Under the pieces are notes generated by a model. It searched no databases, was not told the origin of the DNA, and saw only the letters and a program-made list of their open reading frames with translations. The position numbers were made by a program, and so were the translations under genes. A stretch of DNA of 64,000 bases, taken from assembly GCA_910578115.1 (NCBI GenBank), contig CAJTPO010000020.1, positions 1-64,000 on the forward strand. Reading direction: 5' to 3'. The DNA is from an uncultured Lachnospiraceae bacterium. Lineage in GTDB: Bacteria > Bacillota > Clostridia > Lachnospirales > Lachnospiraceae. The number at the start of each line of letters is the position of its first letter. Position 1 is the first letter of the stretch. This document shows, one piece after another, positions 16,703 through 24,731 of this stretch.

Positions 16703-17472
16703 AAGGTCTGCAGGGTGCAGGCAAAAGCACTCTGGTACAGAAACTTTCGGCGCATTTACCGGAGCATACGGTTTTTCGGGAAGGAGATTACTCGCCTGTG
16801 GAGCTGGCGTGGTGTACCTATACGACAGAGGCGCAGTACCAAAATGTGCTGGCGCAGTATCCGTCGCTTGCGGAAGAGATCAGGGCCAAAACGGTCATGG
16901 AGGGGCAGCACAGGATTATCTGTTATACGCAGATTCTGACGGATGTGCCGGATTTTCACAGGAATTTGGAGAAACTGGAGATTTACAACGGGAATCTGGA
17001 CAGGGAGTCTTTTGAGGCGGTGGTTCTGGAGCGGTTCGGTAGATGGAATGGCGAGGGGCAGATCTTTGAGTGCTCGATTTTTCAGAATATTATTGAGAAC
17101 CAGATCCTGTACCTTGGCATGAAAAATGAGGAGATTCTGGATTTTTACAGGAGGCTGGAGAAGATCCTGCACGGCAGACCGTATAGAATCCTTTATCTGG
17201 ACGTGGAGGACATTGCGGGAGCGATTGGCGTGATCCGAAAGGAGCGGTCCGATGATGCGGGAAATGAGCTGTGGTTTCCGATGATGTTGCGTTATCTGGA
17301 GGAATCGTCCCACGGGAAGGCCTGCGGACTGAGCGGGCTTGCAGGATTGGTGGCGCATTTGGAGCACAGAAGGAATCTGGAGCGCCGGATCATCGACGAG
17401 ATTTTCAGGGAGCAGACGGTGAGGCTCAGAGCCAAAGCGTACAGATTCGATGAAGTGGCGGCGTTATTATAA
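16678..17472 (+). CDS. P-loop NTPase, thymidylate-kinase-like
   Basis: 264 residues. Walker A is GLQGAGKST at residues 9-17, followed by a base-contacting region and a LID-like RKERSDDAGNELW segment. The arrangement resembles the nucleoside/thymidylate kinase group of P-loop kinases, but the substrate-binding part (YSPVELAWCTY) is not one I can assign. The gene overlaps the upstream kinase-like gene and ends 42 nt before the two-component regulator. Confidence 0.75.
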   Translation: MQRDNYFIEGLQGAGKSTLVQKLSAHLPEHTVFREGDYSPVELAWCTYTTEAQYQNVLAQYPSLAEEIRAKTVMEGQHRIICYTQILTDVPDFHRNLEKLEIYNGNLDRESFEAVVLERFGRWNGEGQIFECSIFQNIIENQILYLGMKNEEILDFYRRLEKILHGRPYRILYLDVEDIAGAIGVIRKERSDDAGNELWFPMMLRYLEESSHGKACGLSGLAGLVAHLEHRRNLERRIIDEIFREQTVRLRAKAYRFDEVAALL

Positions 17473-17514
17473 TGTTTCTGGCAGCCGGTCGCCTTTGGGA
17501 AAAAGAGGGTCGCA

Positions 17515-18180
17515 ATGCATAAAATTCTGTTGGTTGAAGACGACAAACTGATACGCGATGAACTGGAAACGCTTCTGGTCAATGCCGGATTTTCAGTGAG
17601 AAGCGTCGAAGATTTTGATAATACACTGGAACATATTCGGGAGGAGATGCCGGATCTGCTCCTGTTGGACATCAATCTGCCGGGGCAGAACGGTTATAGT
17701 TTGTGTGCCCGGGTCAGGCGGTTTTCCGAAGTGCCGATTCTGTTTGTCACGGGCAGAAATACGGCGATGGATGAGTTGCAGGCCCTGACGCTGGGCGGGG
17801 ACGATTATATTGCAAAACCGTACAATATTCCGATTTTGCTGGCGCGGATCGAGCGGCTTCTGAAAAGGGGCAAGGGCACCGCGCAGCCGGAATGTCTGGA
17901 GTATAACGGGATCATCTTAAATCCGGTGGCGGGGACACTGGCGGCGAATGGACAGGAGCGGGAGCTGACCAGAACGGAATTGAAGATCATGTACTATCTT
18001 TTTCAACATGCCGGTCAGATCGTTCCACGCCTGGAGCTGGTGGAATATCTGTGGGACAATGAGATCCATATCGACGATAATACGCTCAGCGTTAACGTCA
18101 TGCGGATTCGTGATAAGCTGCGCGGCATGGGGATCGGAGAACTGATCCAGACCAGACGTGGGATGGGATATAAGATTTAA
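17515..18180 (+). CDS. OmpR-family response regulator, BceR-like
   Basis: 221 residues. Receiver domain: acidic pair in VEDDK (residues 9-10), phosphorylated Asp in LLLDINLPG (about 52), Thr in FVTGRN and Lys in YIAKPYNIP. The C-terminal winged helix (residues 125-221) ends with VNVMRIRDKLRGMG and TRRGMGYKI. GAGGG stands before ATG 17515. Followed by its kinase and then by a BceAB-type transporter, so it should control the transporter in response to a peptide antibiotic. Confidence 0.92.
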   Translation: MHKILLVEDDKLIRDELETLLVNAGFSVRSVEDFDNTLEHIREEMPDLLLLDINLPGQNGYSLCARVRRFSEVPILFVTGRNTAMDELQALTLGGDDYIAKPYNIPILLARIERLLKRGKGTAQPECLEYNGIILNPVAGTLAANGQERELTRTELKIMYYLFQHAGQIVPRLELVEYLWDNEIHIDDNTLSVNVMRIRDKLRGMGIGELIQTRRGMGYKI

Positions 18181-18241
18181 GACGCGGTATAAAATACAGA
18201 AGCGTTACAGGAAACAGATAGAATCACAGAAACGGGGAAGC

Positions 18242-19231
18242 ATGGATATTCGAGATTATATCAGTGATAAAAAAATTCATTTTCTGACCATTTTTAGCGG
18301 CGCCTTGTTTTTCACGGCGCTTTTGTGGTTATTTGGGCTTGGGGCAGGGGAGTTGATCCTGCTGTGGATCTGTTTTATCTGTATGGTCACAGGTATTGTG
18401 GGATTTGATTATGTGCGTTTGCGCAGACGGCTTGCCGATCTGCAGTCGGTACTGGATTCTCTGGATCAGAAATACCTGTTGGCGGAGATTGCAGACAGGC
18501 CGCAGTCTGTGATAGAACGGTTTTATTTCCGGTTTATGCGGACAGCCCTGAAAGCCATGACGGATGAGGTATCTGCGTCAAGACGGCTGAATGATGAATA
18601 CCGGGATTTTGTGGAGCAGTGGATCCATGAAATGAAGGCGCCCATCACGGGGATTGCGCTTTTGTGTGAAAATAACAGGTCAGATGTTACGCGGAAGGTG
18701 ATGACGGAGGCGGAAATGATCTTGCAGAGTGTGGAGCGGGTTTTGTTCTATGCGCGTCTCGGAAGTGTGGAGAAGGATTATCTGATCGCGGAGGTATCTT
18801 TGAAAGACTGTGTTCTGGAGATTTTGGCGCAAAACAGGCAGTTTCTGATCCAGAATCGGGTGTGCGTGCATACGGAAGCGGTCACCCATTCGGTGTATTC
18901 CGACCGGAAATGGCTGCAGTTTATGCTGAATCAGATCCTGCTTAACAGCGTAAAATACCAAGGCTGCCGGCCGCTGGTAATTGAGATCGCTTCACGGAAA
19001 CAGGGAAATGACGTGATACTTTCAGTCACCGATAACGGGATGGGCATCAGGGAGAGTGAACTGTGCCGTGTTTTTGATAAGGGATTTGTGGGAAGCAACG
19101 GCAGGGCCGGGAAACATGCTACCGGTATCGGCCTGTACTTGTGCGATCAGCTTAGCCGGAAGCTGGGAATCGAGCTGGAGATCGAGTCAGAGCCGGGAGA
19201 ATATACGACAGTGCAGTTGCGGTTTCCTTAA
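18242..19231 (+). CDS. BceS-like intramembrane-sensing histidine kinase
   Basis: 329 residues from ATG 18242 (GGGGAAG upstream); an in-frame start at 18158 would overlap the regulator gene. Two closely spaced membrane helices near residues 12-55 with almost no extracellular loop mark the intramembrane-sensing class. The phospho-acceptor motif is EQWIHEMKAPITGI, the N box is FMLNQILLNSVKY, and G boxes are TDNGMGI and HATGIGLYL. BceS kinases do not bind the antibiotic themselves but read the activity of the partner ABC transporter, which is encoded just downstream. Confidence 0.92.
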   Translation: MDIRDYISDKKIHFLTIFSGALFFTALLWLFGLGAGELILLWICFICMVTGIVGFDYVRLRRRLADLQSVLDSLDQKYLLAEIADRPQSVIERFYFRFMRTALKAMTDEVSASRRLNDEYRDFVEQWIHEMKAPITGIALLCENNRSDVTRKVMTEAEMILQSVERVLFYARLGSVEKDYLIAEVSLKDCVLEILAQNRQFLIQNRVCVHTEAVTHSVYSDRKWLQFMLNQILLNSVKYQGCRPLVIEIASRKQGNDVILSVTDNGMGIRESELCRVFDKGFVGSNGRAGKHATGIGLYLCDQLSRKLGIELEIESEPGEYTTVQLRFP

Positions 19232-19252
19232 CCTGCCTGCCGCTTACACAGT

Positions 19253-19294
19253 ATCTTACAATTCTGTTAGATAAAATCAAATAACTTCTATACA
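19253..19294 (+). promoter_or_regulatory. Candidate operator and promoter of the BceAB-type transporter
   Basis: ATCTTAC (19253-19259) and GTTAGAT (19266-19272) form an inverted repeat with one mismatch, suited to a dimer of the response regulator. It is followed by a possible promoter TTAGAT (19267-19272), 16-nt spacer, TATACA (19289-19294). Confidence 0.45.
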
Positions 19295-19402
19295 TGGGGG
19301 TGCCCCGGGCTGTTATGCTGATAAGGAAATGACCTGCACTTATATTCTGCAGTTCTTGGATCAGGATGGGAAGATCAGCAACGGAAAGGGAAAGGAAACA
19401 TT

Positions 19403-20197
19403 ATGGGACAGACAACGGGCGACAGGAACAGGCACAGACAATCACTACTCCATGTGGAGCATATTGAAAAGTATTACGGCAGTCCGGGCGCGGTGACAAA
19501 GGCGCTTGACCAGGTCAGCTTCGACGTGCGGGCGGGAGAGTTTATCAGTATTATGGGGGCTTCCGGCTCCGGGAAGACTACGCTGCTCAACTGCATTTCC
19601 ACCATTGATACGATCAGCGCAGGGGCGATCCTGCTGGATGGCAGGGATATTACGGCCTTATCCGGCAGCGAGACGGCGGCCTTTCGCCGGGACAGTCTGG
19701 GCTTCGTGTTTCAGGATTTCAACCTGCTGGATACGCTGACACTGGAGGAAAATATCGCACTGCCGTTAACGATCAGCGAAGTGCCGCCGCAGGAGATTGA
19801 CAGGCGTGTTCGTCGCATTGCGGAACGTCTGCGGGTCGGTGATGTGCTTCGAAAGTTTCCGACACAAGTGTCAGGAGGGCAGAAACAACGATGCGCTTTT
19901 GCACGGGCGGTGATCTGTGATCCAAAGCTGATCATGGCCGATGAGCCGACGGGAGCTCTTGATTCCAATGCTTCCCGTACTCTTCTGGAGGTGATGGCGG
20001 ATTTCAACAAGGATATGGGCGCTACGATCCTGATGGTGACCCACGATGCTTTCTGCGCCAGTTATGCGGGGAGGATCCTTTTTCTAAAGGACGGGCGGAT
20101 TTTTAACGAGATCTTCAAAGGAGAAAAGACACGCAGCACATTTTATCACGAGATCCTGGATGTGCTTTCTGCGTTGGGAGGTGACAGACCATGCTGA
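19403..20197 (+). CDS. BceA-like ABC transporter ATP-binding protein
   Basis: 264 residues. Walker A GASGSGKTT, Q-loop FVFQDFNLLDTL, signature VSGGQKQRCAFARA, Walker B LIMADEPTGALD and the switch histidine in MVTHDAF are all present. The sequence belongs to the MacB/LolD-like group used by BceAB antimicrobial-peptide transporters. Start codon and end of the permease gene are arranged in the usual order (ATPase then permease, 7-nt overlap). Works at the cytoplasmic side of the membrane together with the protein encoded next. Confidence 0.93.
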   Translation: MGQTTGDRNRHRQSLLHVEHIEKYYGSPGAVTKALDQVSFDVRAGEFISIMGASGSGKTTLLNCISTIDTISAGAILLDGRDITALSGSETAAFRRDSLGFVFQDFNLLDTLTLEENIALPLTISEVPPQEIDRRVRRIAERLRVGDVLRKFPTQVSGGQKQRCAFARAVICDPKLIMADEPTGALDSNASRTLLEVMADFNKDMGATILMVTHDAFCASYAGRILFLKDGRIFNEIFKGEKTRSTFYHEILDVLSALGGDRPC

Positions 20198-22254
20198 GAA
20201 AACTATCGCTTCGCAATGCAAAAAGGCAGTTTGGCGAATACGCGTTTTTCTTCGTGACCTTATCCTGGGCGGCAGCAGTCATGTATGCCTTCCATACGCT
20301 GCTTTTTTCGGATTCGGTGCGGTCGCTTCCGGACATGGAGATCCTGCCCTGGCTGATCGTGGCGGTTTCACTGGTGATCCTTCTGATTCTGGGGTGGATC
20401 GTCAGCTACATGATCAACTATATGTTCAGACGGCGCAGCAGGGAATTTGGCATCTACATGGTTTCCGGAATGGCCGGCAGGAAGATCGTCACCCTGCTTT
20501 TTTTGGAAAACAGCCTGATCGGGGCGGCGGCCCTGGGGCCTGGCATTCTTTTGGGAATGCTTTTTTCACAGTTGTTGGAGGCTGTGCTGCTGCATTTGTG
20601 CGGTATGCCCTACAAACTGCATTCGGGCTTCTCGCTGCCGGCTGTGGGGCTGACCGTTCTTTATTTTTCCGGGATGCTTCTGTATGCGGTTTGCCGCAAC
20701 AGAAAATGGATCCGGCGGCTGCAGCTGCGGGAACTGCTCTGTTATGACAGAGAAAACGAGAAACCTCCGGTCCTGGCGGGCCGGTTTGCGGTCATGTCCT
20801 TTGGCATTTCCGTCCTGTGCGGTGTTTGTGGCTTTGGCATGGTCTGTTTCCAGCCTCTGGGGAAAGGCTATGATGTGCTGATTGGATTTTTGCTGCTGGC
20901 GGCCTTTTTGTTCGGGTTTTTCAGGAGTGTGGCGGCTTTTCTGGTGGCACGGTTTGGGGAACGGGGGGATTGGAAGTACCGGAAACAGCGGCTGGTAACG
21001 TTTCGGAATTTTACGGCGAAGATCAACTCTTCCAGTGCCGCCATGGGGATGCTGTCCGTTCTGTTCATGTTGGCAATCACCTTTGGCGGCATCGGGACGA
21101 CCATTGGCCTGATCGTTGCGAAAAATGTGGAGGCCGGCGCTTTTGACATTATGATCCTGCGGGAAGGGGAGATGGGGGATTTCTCCCGATTTGCGAAGGT
21201 GATCCGGCAGGACTTTTCCGGTGAAAAGACTGCGGTGAGAGATCATGTTTATGGTATTTATACCAACGGGAAATCGGATTTTCGTAAGGTGCATGACAGG
21301 ACGGTTGTGGAGGCGGGACGGAAGCTGAATCGGGCTTATGAGGAATTTCAATATGATACCTGTATGGCGCAGAGCGATTATAGAAAGCTGCGCAAACTGC
21401 TGGGGTATGAAAGCGTGCAGCTGGATCCGGCGCGCTGTTATGTTCATTGTGTCCCGGCGTTGGCGGGGCAGTTTGGCGCGTTATTGGAAGAGCAGGACAG
21501 TGACGGGACGGCGTTTAAATGCGGCGGTTATGCTTTCGTCAAAGAGGGGATCTTCTCGGAACCGTTCAGCCAGCTCAATGACTATGGCAATGGTGCAGGC
21601 TATATTCTGGTGGTGCCGGATGACGCTGTGGCGCAGATGAAGATGCTGTACAGCGTGTATGCTGTGGTGACCGCGAAGCCGCTTATGACGGACGATCTTC
21701 AGCAGATTCTGGATGCCTGCGAAGGGCTTGTGAGGATGGAATGGGGACGCGCGTCAACGGGTGCCGGCGGAGCGCCCACAAGATTTTATCAGGAAGATCA
21801 GTATTATCTTACGGGAAAATGGCTGGATAAAAGCGAGATTCAGTACTTTTATTCTATGCTGATCTGTCTGTTTTATCTGTCTGTGATTTTGGAGATCATG
21901 GGCGCTGCGATTCTGGCGACGCAGGTACTTGGCGACTGGAAGGAGAAGCAGCGGCAGGACCGGATTCTGAGGCAGCTGGGTATGAGGGAAGACAAGATAA
22001 GCAGGCTGCATGATCGTCAGTTGCTGCAGATTTTCCTGCTGCCGGTTGTTCCGGCGCTGTTGATCAGCGGCAGTCTGGTCTACATCTGTACGAAAAAGAT
22101 ATTGGTAAGCTTCTTCCAGCTGCCTGTGACAGCGGACAGCGTTTGGATCGGGCAGTCGTTTGGCATTTCGCTGGCGCTTTTTGCAGTGCTGTATGGAATC
22201 TATTTTGCGGCTGCGCGGATCTGTTATGGACACACAGGCCGGGATGATTTATAG
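20191..22254 (+). CDS. BceB-like ABC permease
   Basis: 687 residues with the 10-helix FtsX/BceB layout: one helix, a set of three, a paired region in the middle, a large extracellular domain (about residues 320-530) and the last three helices at the C-terminus. GGGAGGTGA precedes ATG 20191. Large extracellular domains of this class bind peptide antibiotics or their lipid II complexes, and the flux is sensed by the BceS kinase. Together 17515-22254 form a complete resistance module; the actual antibiotic is not evident. Confidence 0.92.
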   Translation: MLRKLSLRNAKRQFGEYAFFFVTLSWAAAVMYAFHTLLFSDSVRSLPDMEILPWLIVAVSLVILLILGWIVSYMINYMFRRRSREFGIYMVSGMAGRKIVTLLFLENSLIGAAALGPGILLGMLFSQLLEAVLLHLCGMPYKLHSGFSLPAVGLTVLYFSGMLLYAVCRNRKWIRRLQLRELLCYDRENEKPPVLAGRFAVMSFGISVLCGVCGFGMVCFQPLGKGYDVLIGFLLLAAFLFGFFRSVAAFLVARFGERGDWKYRKQRLVTFRNFTAKINSSSAAMGMLSVLFMLAITFGGIGTTIGLIVAKNVEAGAFDIMILREGEMGDFSRFAKVIRQDFSGEKTAVRDHVYGIYTNGKSDFRKVHDRTVVEAGRKLNRAYEEFQYDTCMAQSDYRKLRKLLGYESVQLDPARCYVHCVPALAGQFGALLEEQDSDGTAFKCGGYAFVKEGIFSEPFSQLNDYGNGAGYILVVPDDAVAQMKMLYSVYAVVTAKPLMTDDLQQILDACEGLVRMEWGRASTGAGGAPTRFYQEDQYYLTGKWLDKSEIQYFYSMLICLFYLSVILEIMGAAILATQVLGDWKEKQRQDRILRQLGMREDKISRLHDRQLLQIFLLPVVPALLISGSLVYICTKKILVSFFQLPVTADSVWIGQSFGISLALFAVLYGIYFAAARICYGHTGRDDL

Positions 22255-22306
22255 TAAACTTACATCATGCTCAGCCTGCCGTCGGGCGGGCCGCATGGGC
22301 ATCCAT

Positions 22307-22333
22307 GCTGTGAAAGTCGAAGACTTTCACAGC
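22307..22333. repeat. Perfect 12-bp hairpin after the BceB gene
   Basis: GCTGTGAAAGTC and GACTTTCACAGC are exact inverse arms with a GAA loop. It stands 52 nt after the permease stop codon, so it could end transcription, but no T tract follows. Its 3' arm, AAGACTTTCACAGC, equals part of the core of the small RNAs at 49556-49793. Confidence 0.65.
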
Positions 22334-22455
22334 AAACGAAATTTCTAATGTCGTTAACTATAGAATAGCTGTAAAGTGACAGTGGATGGTGGAACGTGGT
22401 AAGAAATAAGAAAGGGAACGGGATCTGCGATAGTCATGGAGGTATGGAGGGTAAG

Positions 22456-22884
22456 ATGAAGACGATACGGGTAGCGGCGGCGGTGATCTGTGATGATATG
22501 GATAATCCGTCGAGGATATTTGCGACAGCCAAAGGATATGGAGAGTTCAAGGGGCAGTGGGAGTTTCCCGGCGGCAAGATCGAGGCGGGAGAGGCAGCGG
22601 AAGAAGCACTGGTCAGAGAGATCAGGGAGGAACTGGATACGGAAATCGAAGTGGGAGCATTGATCCATACGATAGAATATGATTATCCGGCTTTTCATCT
22701 TTCCATGGACTGTTTTCTGGCCAAAGTGACGGCGGGCAGTCTGACCCTGAAAGAGGCACAGGCGGCCAGATGGCTGACGGGGAGCGAGCTTTATGAGGTG
22801 CCATGGCTGCCGGCGGATATTTCCCTGATCAGGATACTGGAAAAGAGAATGGCAGGTGACGTTTGTCAGAGCAGGGTGGAGTGA
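22456..22884 (+). CDS. NUDIX hydrolase, MutT-like
   Basis: 142 residues from ATG 22456 (GGAGG 5 nt upstream). The NUDIX box runs from GGKIEAGEAAEEALVREIRE to EELDTEIE, with the required Gly, Glu and REXXEE residues. The segment FKGQWEFPGGKIEAGE before it is typical of MutT-type nucleoside triphosphate pyrophosphohydrolases that cleanse oxidised (deoxy)nucleotides. The first strand (VAAAVICDD) and end match 8-oxo-dGTP diphosphatase relatives, although cytosine-nucleotide preference is equally possible. Confidence 0.85.
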   Translation: MKTIRVAAAVICDDMDNPSRIFATAKGYGEFKGQWEFPGGKIEAGEAAEEALVREIREELDTEIEVGALIHTIEYDYPAFHLSMDCFLAKVTAGSLTLKEAQAARWLTGSELYEVPWLPADISLIRILEKRMAGDVCQSRVE

Positions 22885-22898
22885 GAAGGGGCAGAGGT

Positions 22899-22943
22899 GT
22901 CTTACCTTTGTGGAAAGCAGGCGGATATGGACATAGGTAAGAC
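22899..22943. terminator. Hairpin after the NUDIX gene
   Basis: GTCTTACCT pairs with AGGTAAGAC over a 27-nt loop. No T tract follows, so termination is only possible. Confidence 0.35.
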
Positions 22944-22991
22944 GGTTTCAGAGGAGACAAAAAAGAAATTATAAAAAATCGAGAAAAAGAC

Positions 22992-23022
22992 TTGACTCCT
23001 ACGTCACGTAATAGTTTACCGT
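22992..23022 (+). promoter_or_regulatory. MerR-type promoter with operator in a long spacer
   Basis: TTGACT (22992-22997) is separated from a weak -10 (TACCGT, 23017-23022) by 19 nt. The spacer holds the dyad CTCCTACGT-C-ACGTAATAG. A long spacer with a dyad is the hallmark of MerR activation, where the bound regulator untwists the DNA. It is 56 nt upstream of the MerR gene, so self-activation is expected. Confidence 0.7.
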
Positions 23023-23077
23023 ATCCTTACACGGGAAAAACGTAACCGGAAAACCTTCCGGGCAGAAAGGCAGGTTC

Positions 23078-23812
23078 ATGGCAATGATGACAGTAAAGGA
23101 AGTAAGTGGCCTGACGGGAGTGAGTATACGCACTCTGCAATATTACGATAAGATCGGACTTCTGGCTCCGGCTGACTATACGGAGTCCGGTTACCGGCTG
23201 TATGACGATACGGCGCTGGAAAGGCTGCAGCAGATCTTATTGTTTCGGGAATTGGAATTTCCGCTGAAGGAGATTCGCAGGATCCTGTCTGAACCGGACT
23301 TTGACAGGGACAAGGCGTTGGAGCAGCAGATTACGCTGCTGACTATGAAAAAGGAACACCTGGAACAGCTGATCGCTTTTGCCCGTGGAATACGATTGAC
23401 AGGAGGAAAGACAATGGATTTTTCAGCATTTGATAAGCGAAAGATCGAAGCATACGCAAAGCAGGCGAAGGAGCAGTGGGGCAATACCGCCGCGTATGAG
23501 GAGTCTGTGCAGAAGGCGGCAGGCAGAAACAGCAGGGAGGAGCAGGCAGTGATGGAAAATTTCATGCAGATTTTCGCAGAATTTGGGAAACACAAGGATG
23601 CTGCGCCGGAATCTGCTGCTGTGCAGGGCCTTGTGAAGAAGCTGCAGGATTATATCACGGAGCATTTCTATCAATGTTCTAAGGATATTCTCCGGGGCTT
23701 GGGACAGATGTACGCTGAGAATGGAGAGTTTGCGGCCAATATTGACGGTGCAGGCGGCAGCGGAACGGCCGCGTTCGCGGCCGAGGCGATCCGGATCTAC
23801 TGCGGGGAGTGA
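23078..23812 (+). CDS. MerR-family regulator with TipAS effector domain
   Basis: 244 residues. Residues 1-70 form the MerR winged helix (TVKEVSGLTGVSIRTLQYYD, then KIGLLAPA and GYRLYDD). A coiled dimerisation helix follows (about 75-105) and then a TipAS-like domain (FDKRKIEAYAKQAKEQWGNT, then FMQIFAEFGKH and GLGQMYAENGEF). TipAL-type regulators bind thiopeptides or other hydrophobic drugs and switch on resistance genes. The MerR-type promoter directly upstream suggests self-regulation. Confidence 0.9.
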   Translation: MAMMTVKEVSGLTGVSIRTLQYYDKIGLLAPADYTESGYRLYDDTALERLQQILLFRELEFPLKEIRRILSEPDFDRDKALEQQITLLTMKKEHLEQLIAFARGIRLTGGKTMDFSAFDKRKIEAYAKQAKEQWGNTAAYEESVQKAAGRNSREEQAVMENFMQIFAEFGKHKDAAPESAAVQGLVKKLQDYITEHFYQCSKDILRGLGQMYAENGEFAANIDGAGGSGTAAFAAEAIRIYCGE

Positions 23813-23946
23813 CAGGCGGTATGATGCATGCTGTGTTACATGCATGCCGGAAAAAGCACAGGACAGGTGGTGGATTAGTATGCCTTGTTGTGTCATAATT
23901 TTAGCGGAAACGAAAGATTGTAAGACGCTTCGGCATGGAGGTAAAA

Positions 23947-24684
23947 ATGAGCTTAGGAAATAACATTAGTTTTTTGCGCAGACAGAAAAAAATGACACAG
24001 GAACAACTTGCTGACAGGGTGAACGTCACCAGACAGACCGTGTCGAGATGGGAAGTTGACGAAGTGGTTCCGGAGCTGGACAGGCTTGTGGAGTTGTGCG
24101 GAATTTTTGCGTGTAAACTGGATACCCTTGTGAGAGAAGACTTATCGGATCAGAGTGAAATCTATTCAGAGATAAGGATCAAAAGAATGGCGCCGTTTAA
24201 GATGGCTGCTTATGTGATTATTTCTTCGGATCCGGAAAGCGATGCGATAGGGTATATGGAAAGGTGGGCAGAAAACTGCGGCCTTAAAAAGGTGTGTTCT
24301 GATGTTAAACTGATCGGATGGGATTTTCCTTTTGTATCCCAGGAACAGCAGAATCGATTCGGGCTACACGGATATGTTGCGGCATGTGTGCTTCCGGATG
24401 ATTTTCAGACAGAGTACTCCGGTGTGAAGTTTATGGAGAACAGAGAAGCCGATTATGCTGTGATAACGATTAAAGAGCCATTCATTCAGCCATTTGAAAA
24501 AATTCCAAATGCCTATAAGCTGATTATGGAATATCTGCAGGCGAACAACTTTAAAGAGAGGAATCAGGAGAATATCATCAGCTGTTTTGAATATGAGTAC
24601 AAGAAAAATGATATCACCTATATGGATGTGTTCATTCATGTGGACGGTGTGACAAAAGCAGATGCTTTTTCCATGTACAGCTGA
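23947..24684 (+). CDS. XRE-family regulator with GyrI-like ligand domain
   Basis: 245 residues from ATG 23947; a frame from 23935 would translate the GGAGG site. The N-terminal helix-turn-helix (ISFLRRQKKMTQEQLADRVN, VTRQTVSRWE) is of Cro/CI type. The rest (about 80-245; KMAAYVIISSDPESDAIGYM, FGLHGYVAACVLPDDF, YMDVFIHVDG) resembles the GyrI-like/AraC effector-binding fold that holds small hydrophobic ligands. The ribosome binding site lies in the sequence CTTCGGCATGGAGGTAAAA shared with leader elements elsewhere in the window. Confidence 0.8.
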   Translation: MSLGNNISFLRRQKKMTQEQLADRVNVTRQTVSRWEVDEVVPELDRLVELCGIFACKLDTLVREDLSDQSEIYSEIRIKRMAPFKMAAYVIISSDPESDAIGYMERWAENCGLKKVCSDVKLIGWDFPFVSQEQQNRFGLHGYVAACVLPDDFQTEYSGVKFMENREADYAVITIKEPFIQPFEKIPNAYKLIMEYLQANNFKERNQENIISCFEYEYKKNDITYMDVFIHVDGVTKADAFSMYS

Positions 24685-24697
24685 AAAAGGGGCTGGC

Positions 24698-24731
24698 GGG
24701 TATGGAATGAGTGTCAGCCTGTTCCATACCC
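24698..24731. terminator. Hairpin between convergent genes
   Basis: GGGTATGGAA and TTCCATACCC form a perfect 10-bp stem between the XRE gene and the MocR gene, touching the MocR stop codon. It can serve both directions. Confidence 0.6.
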
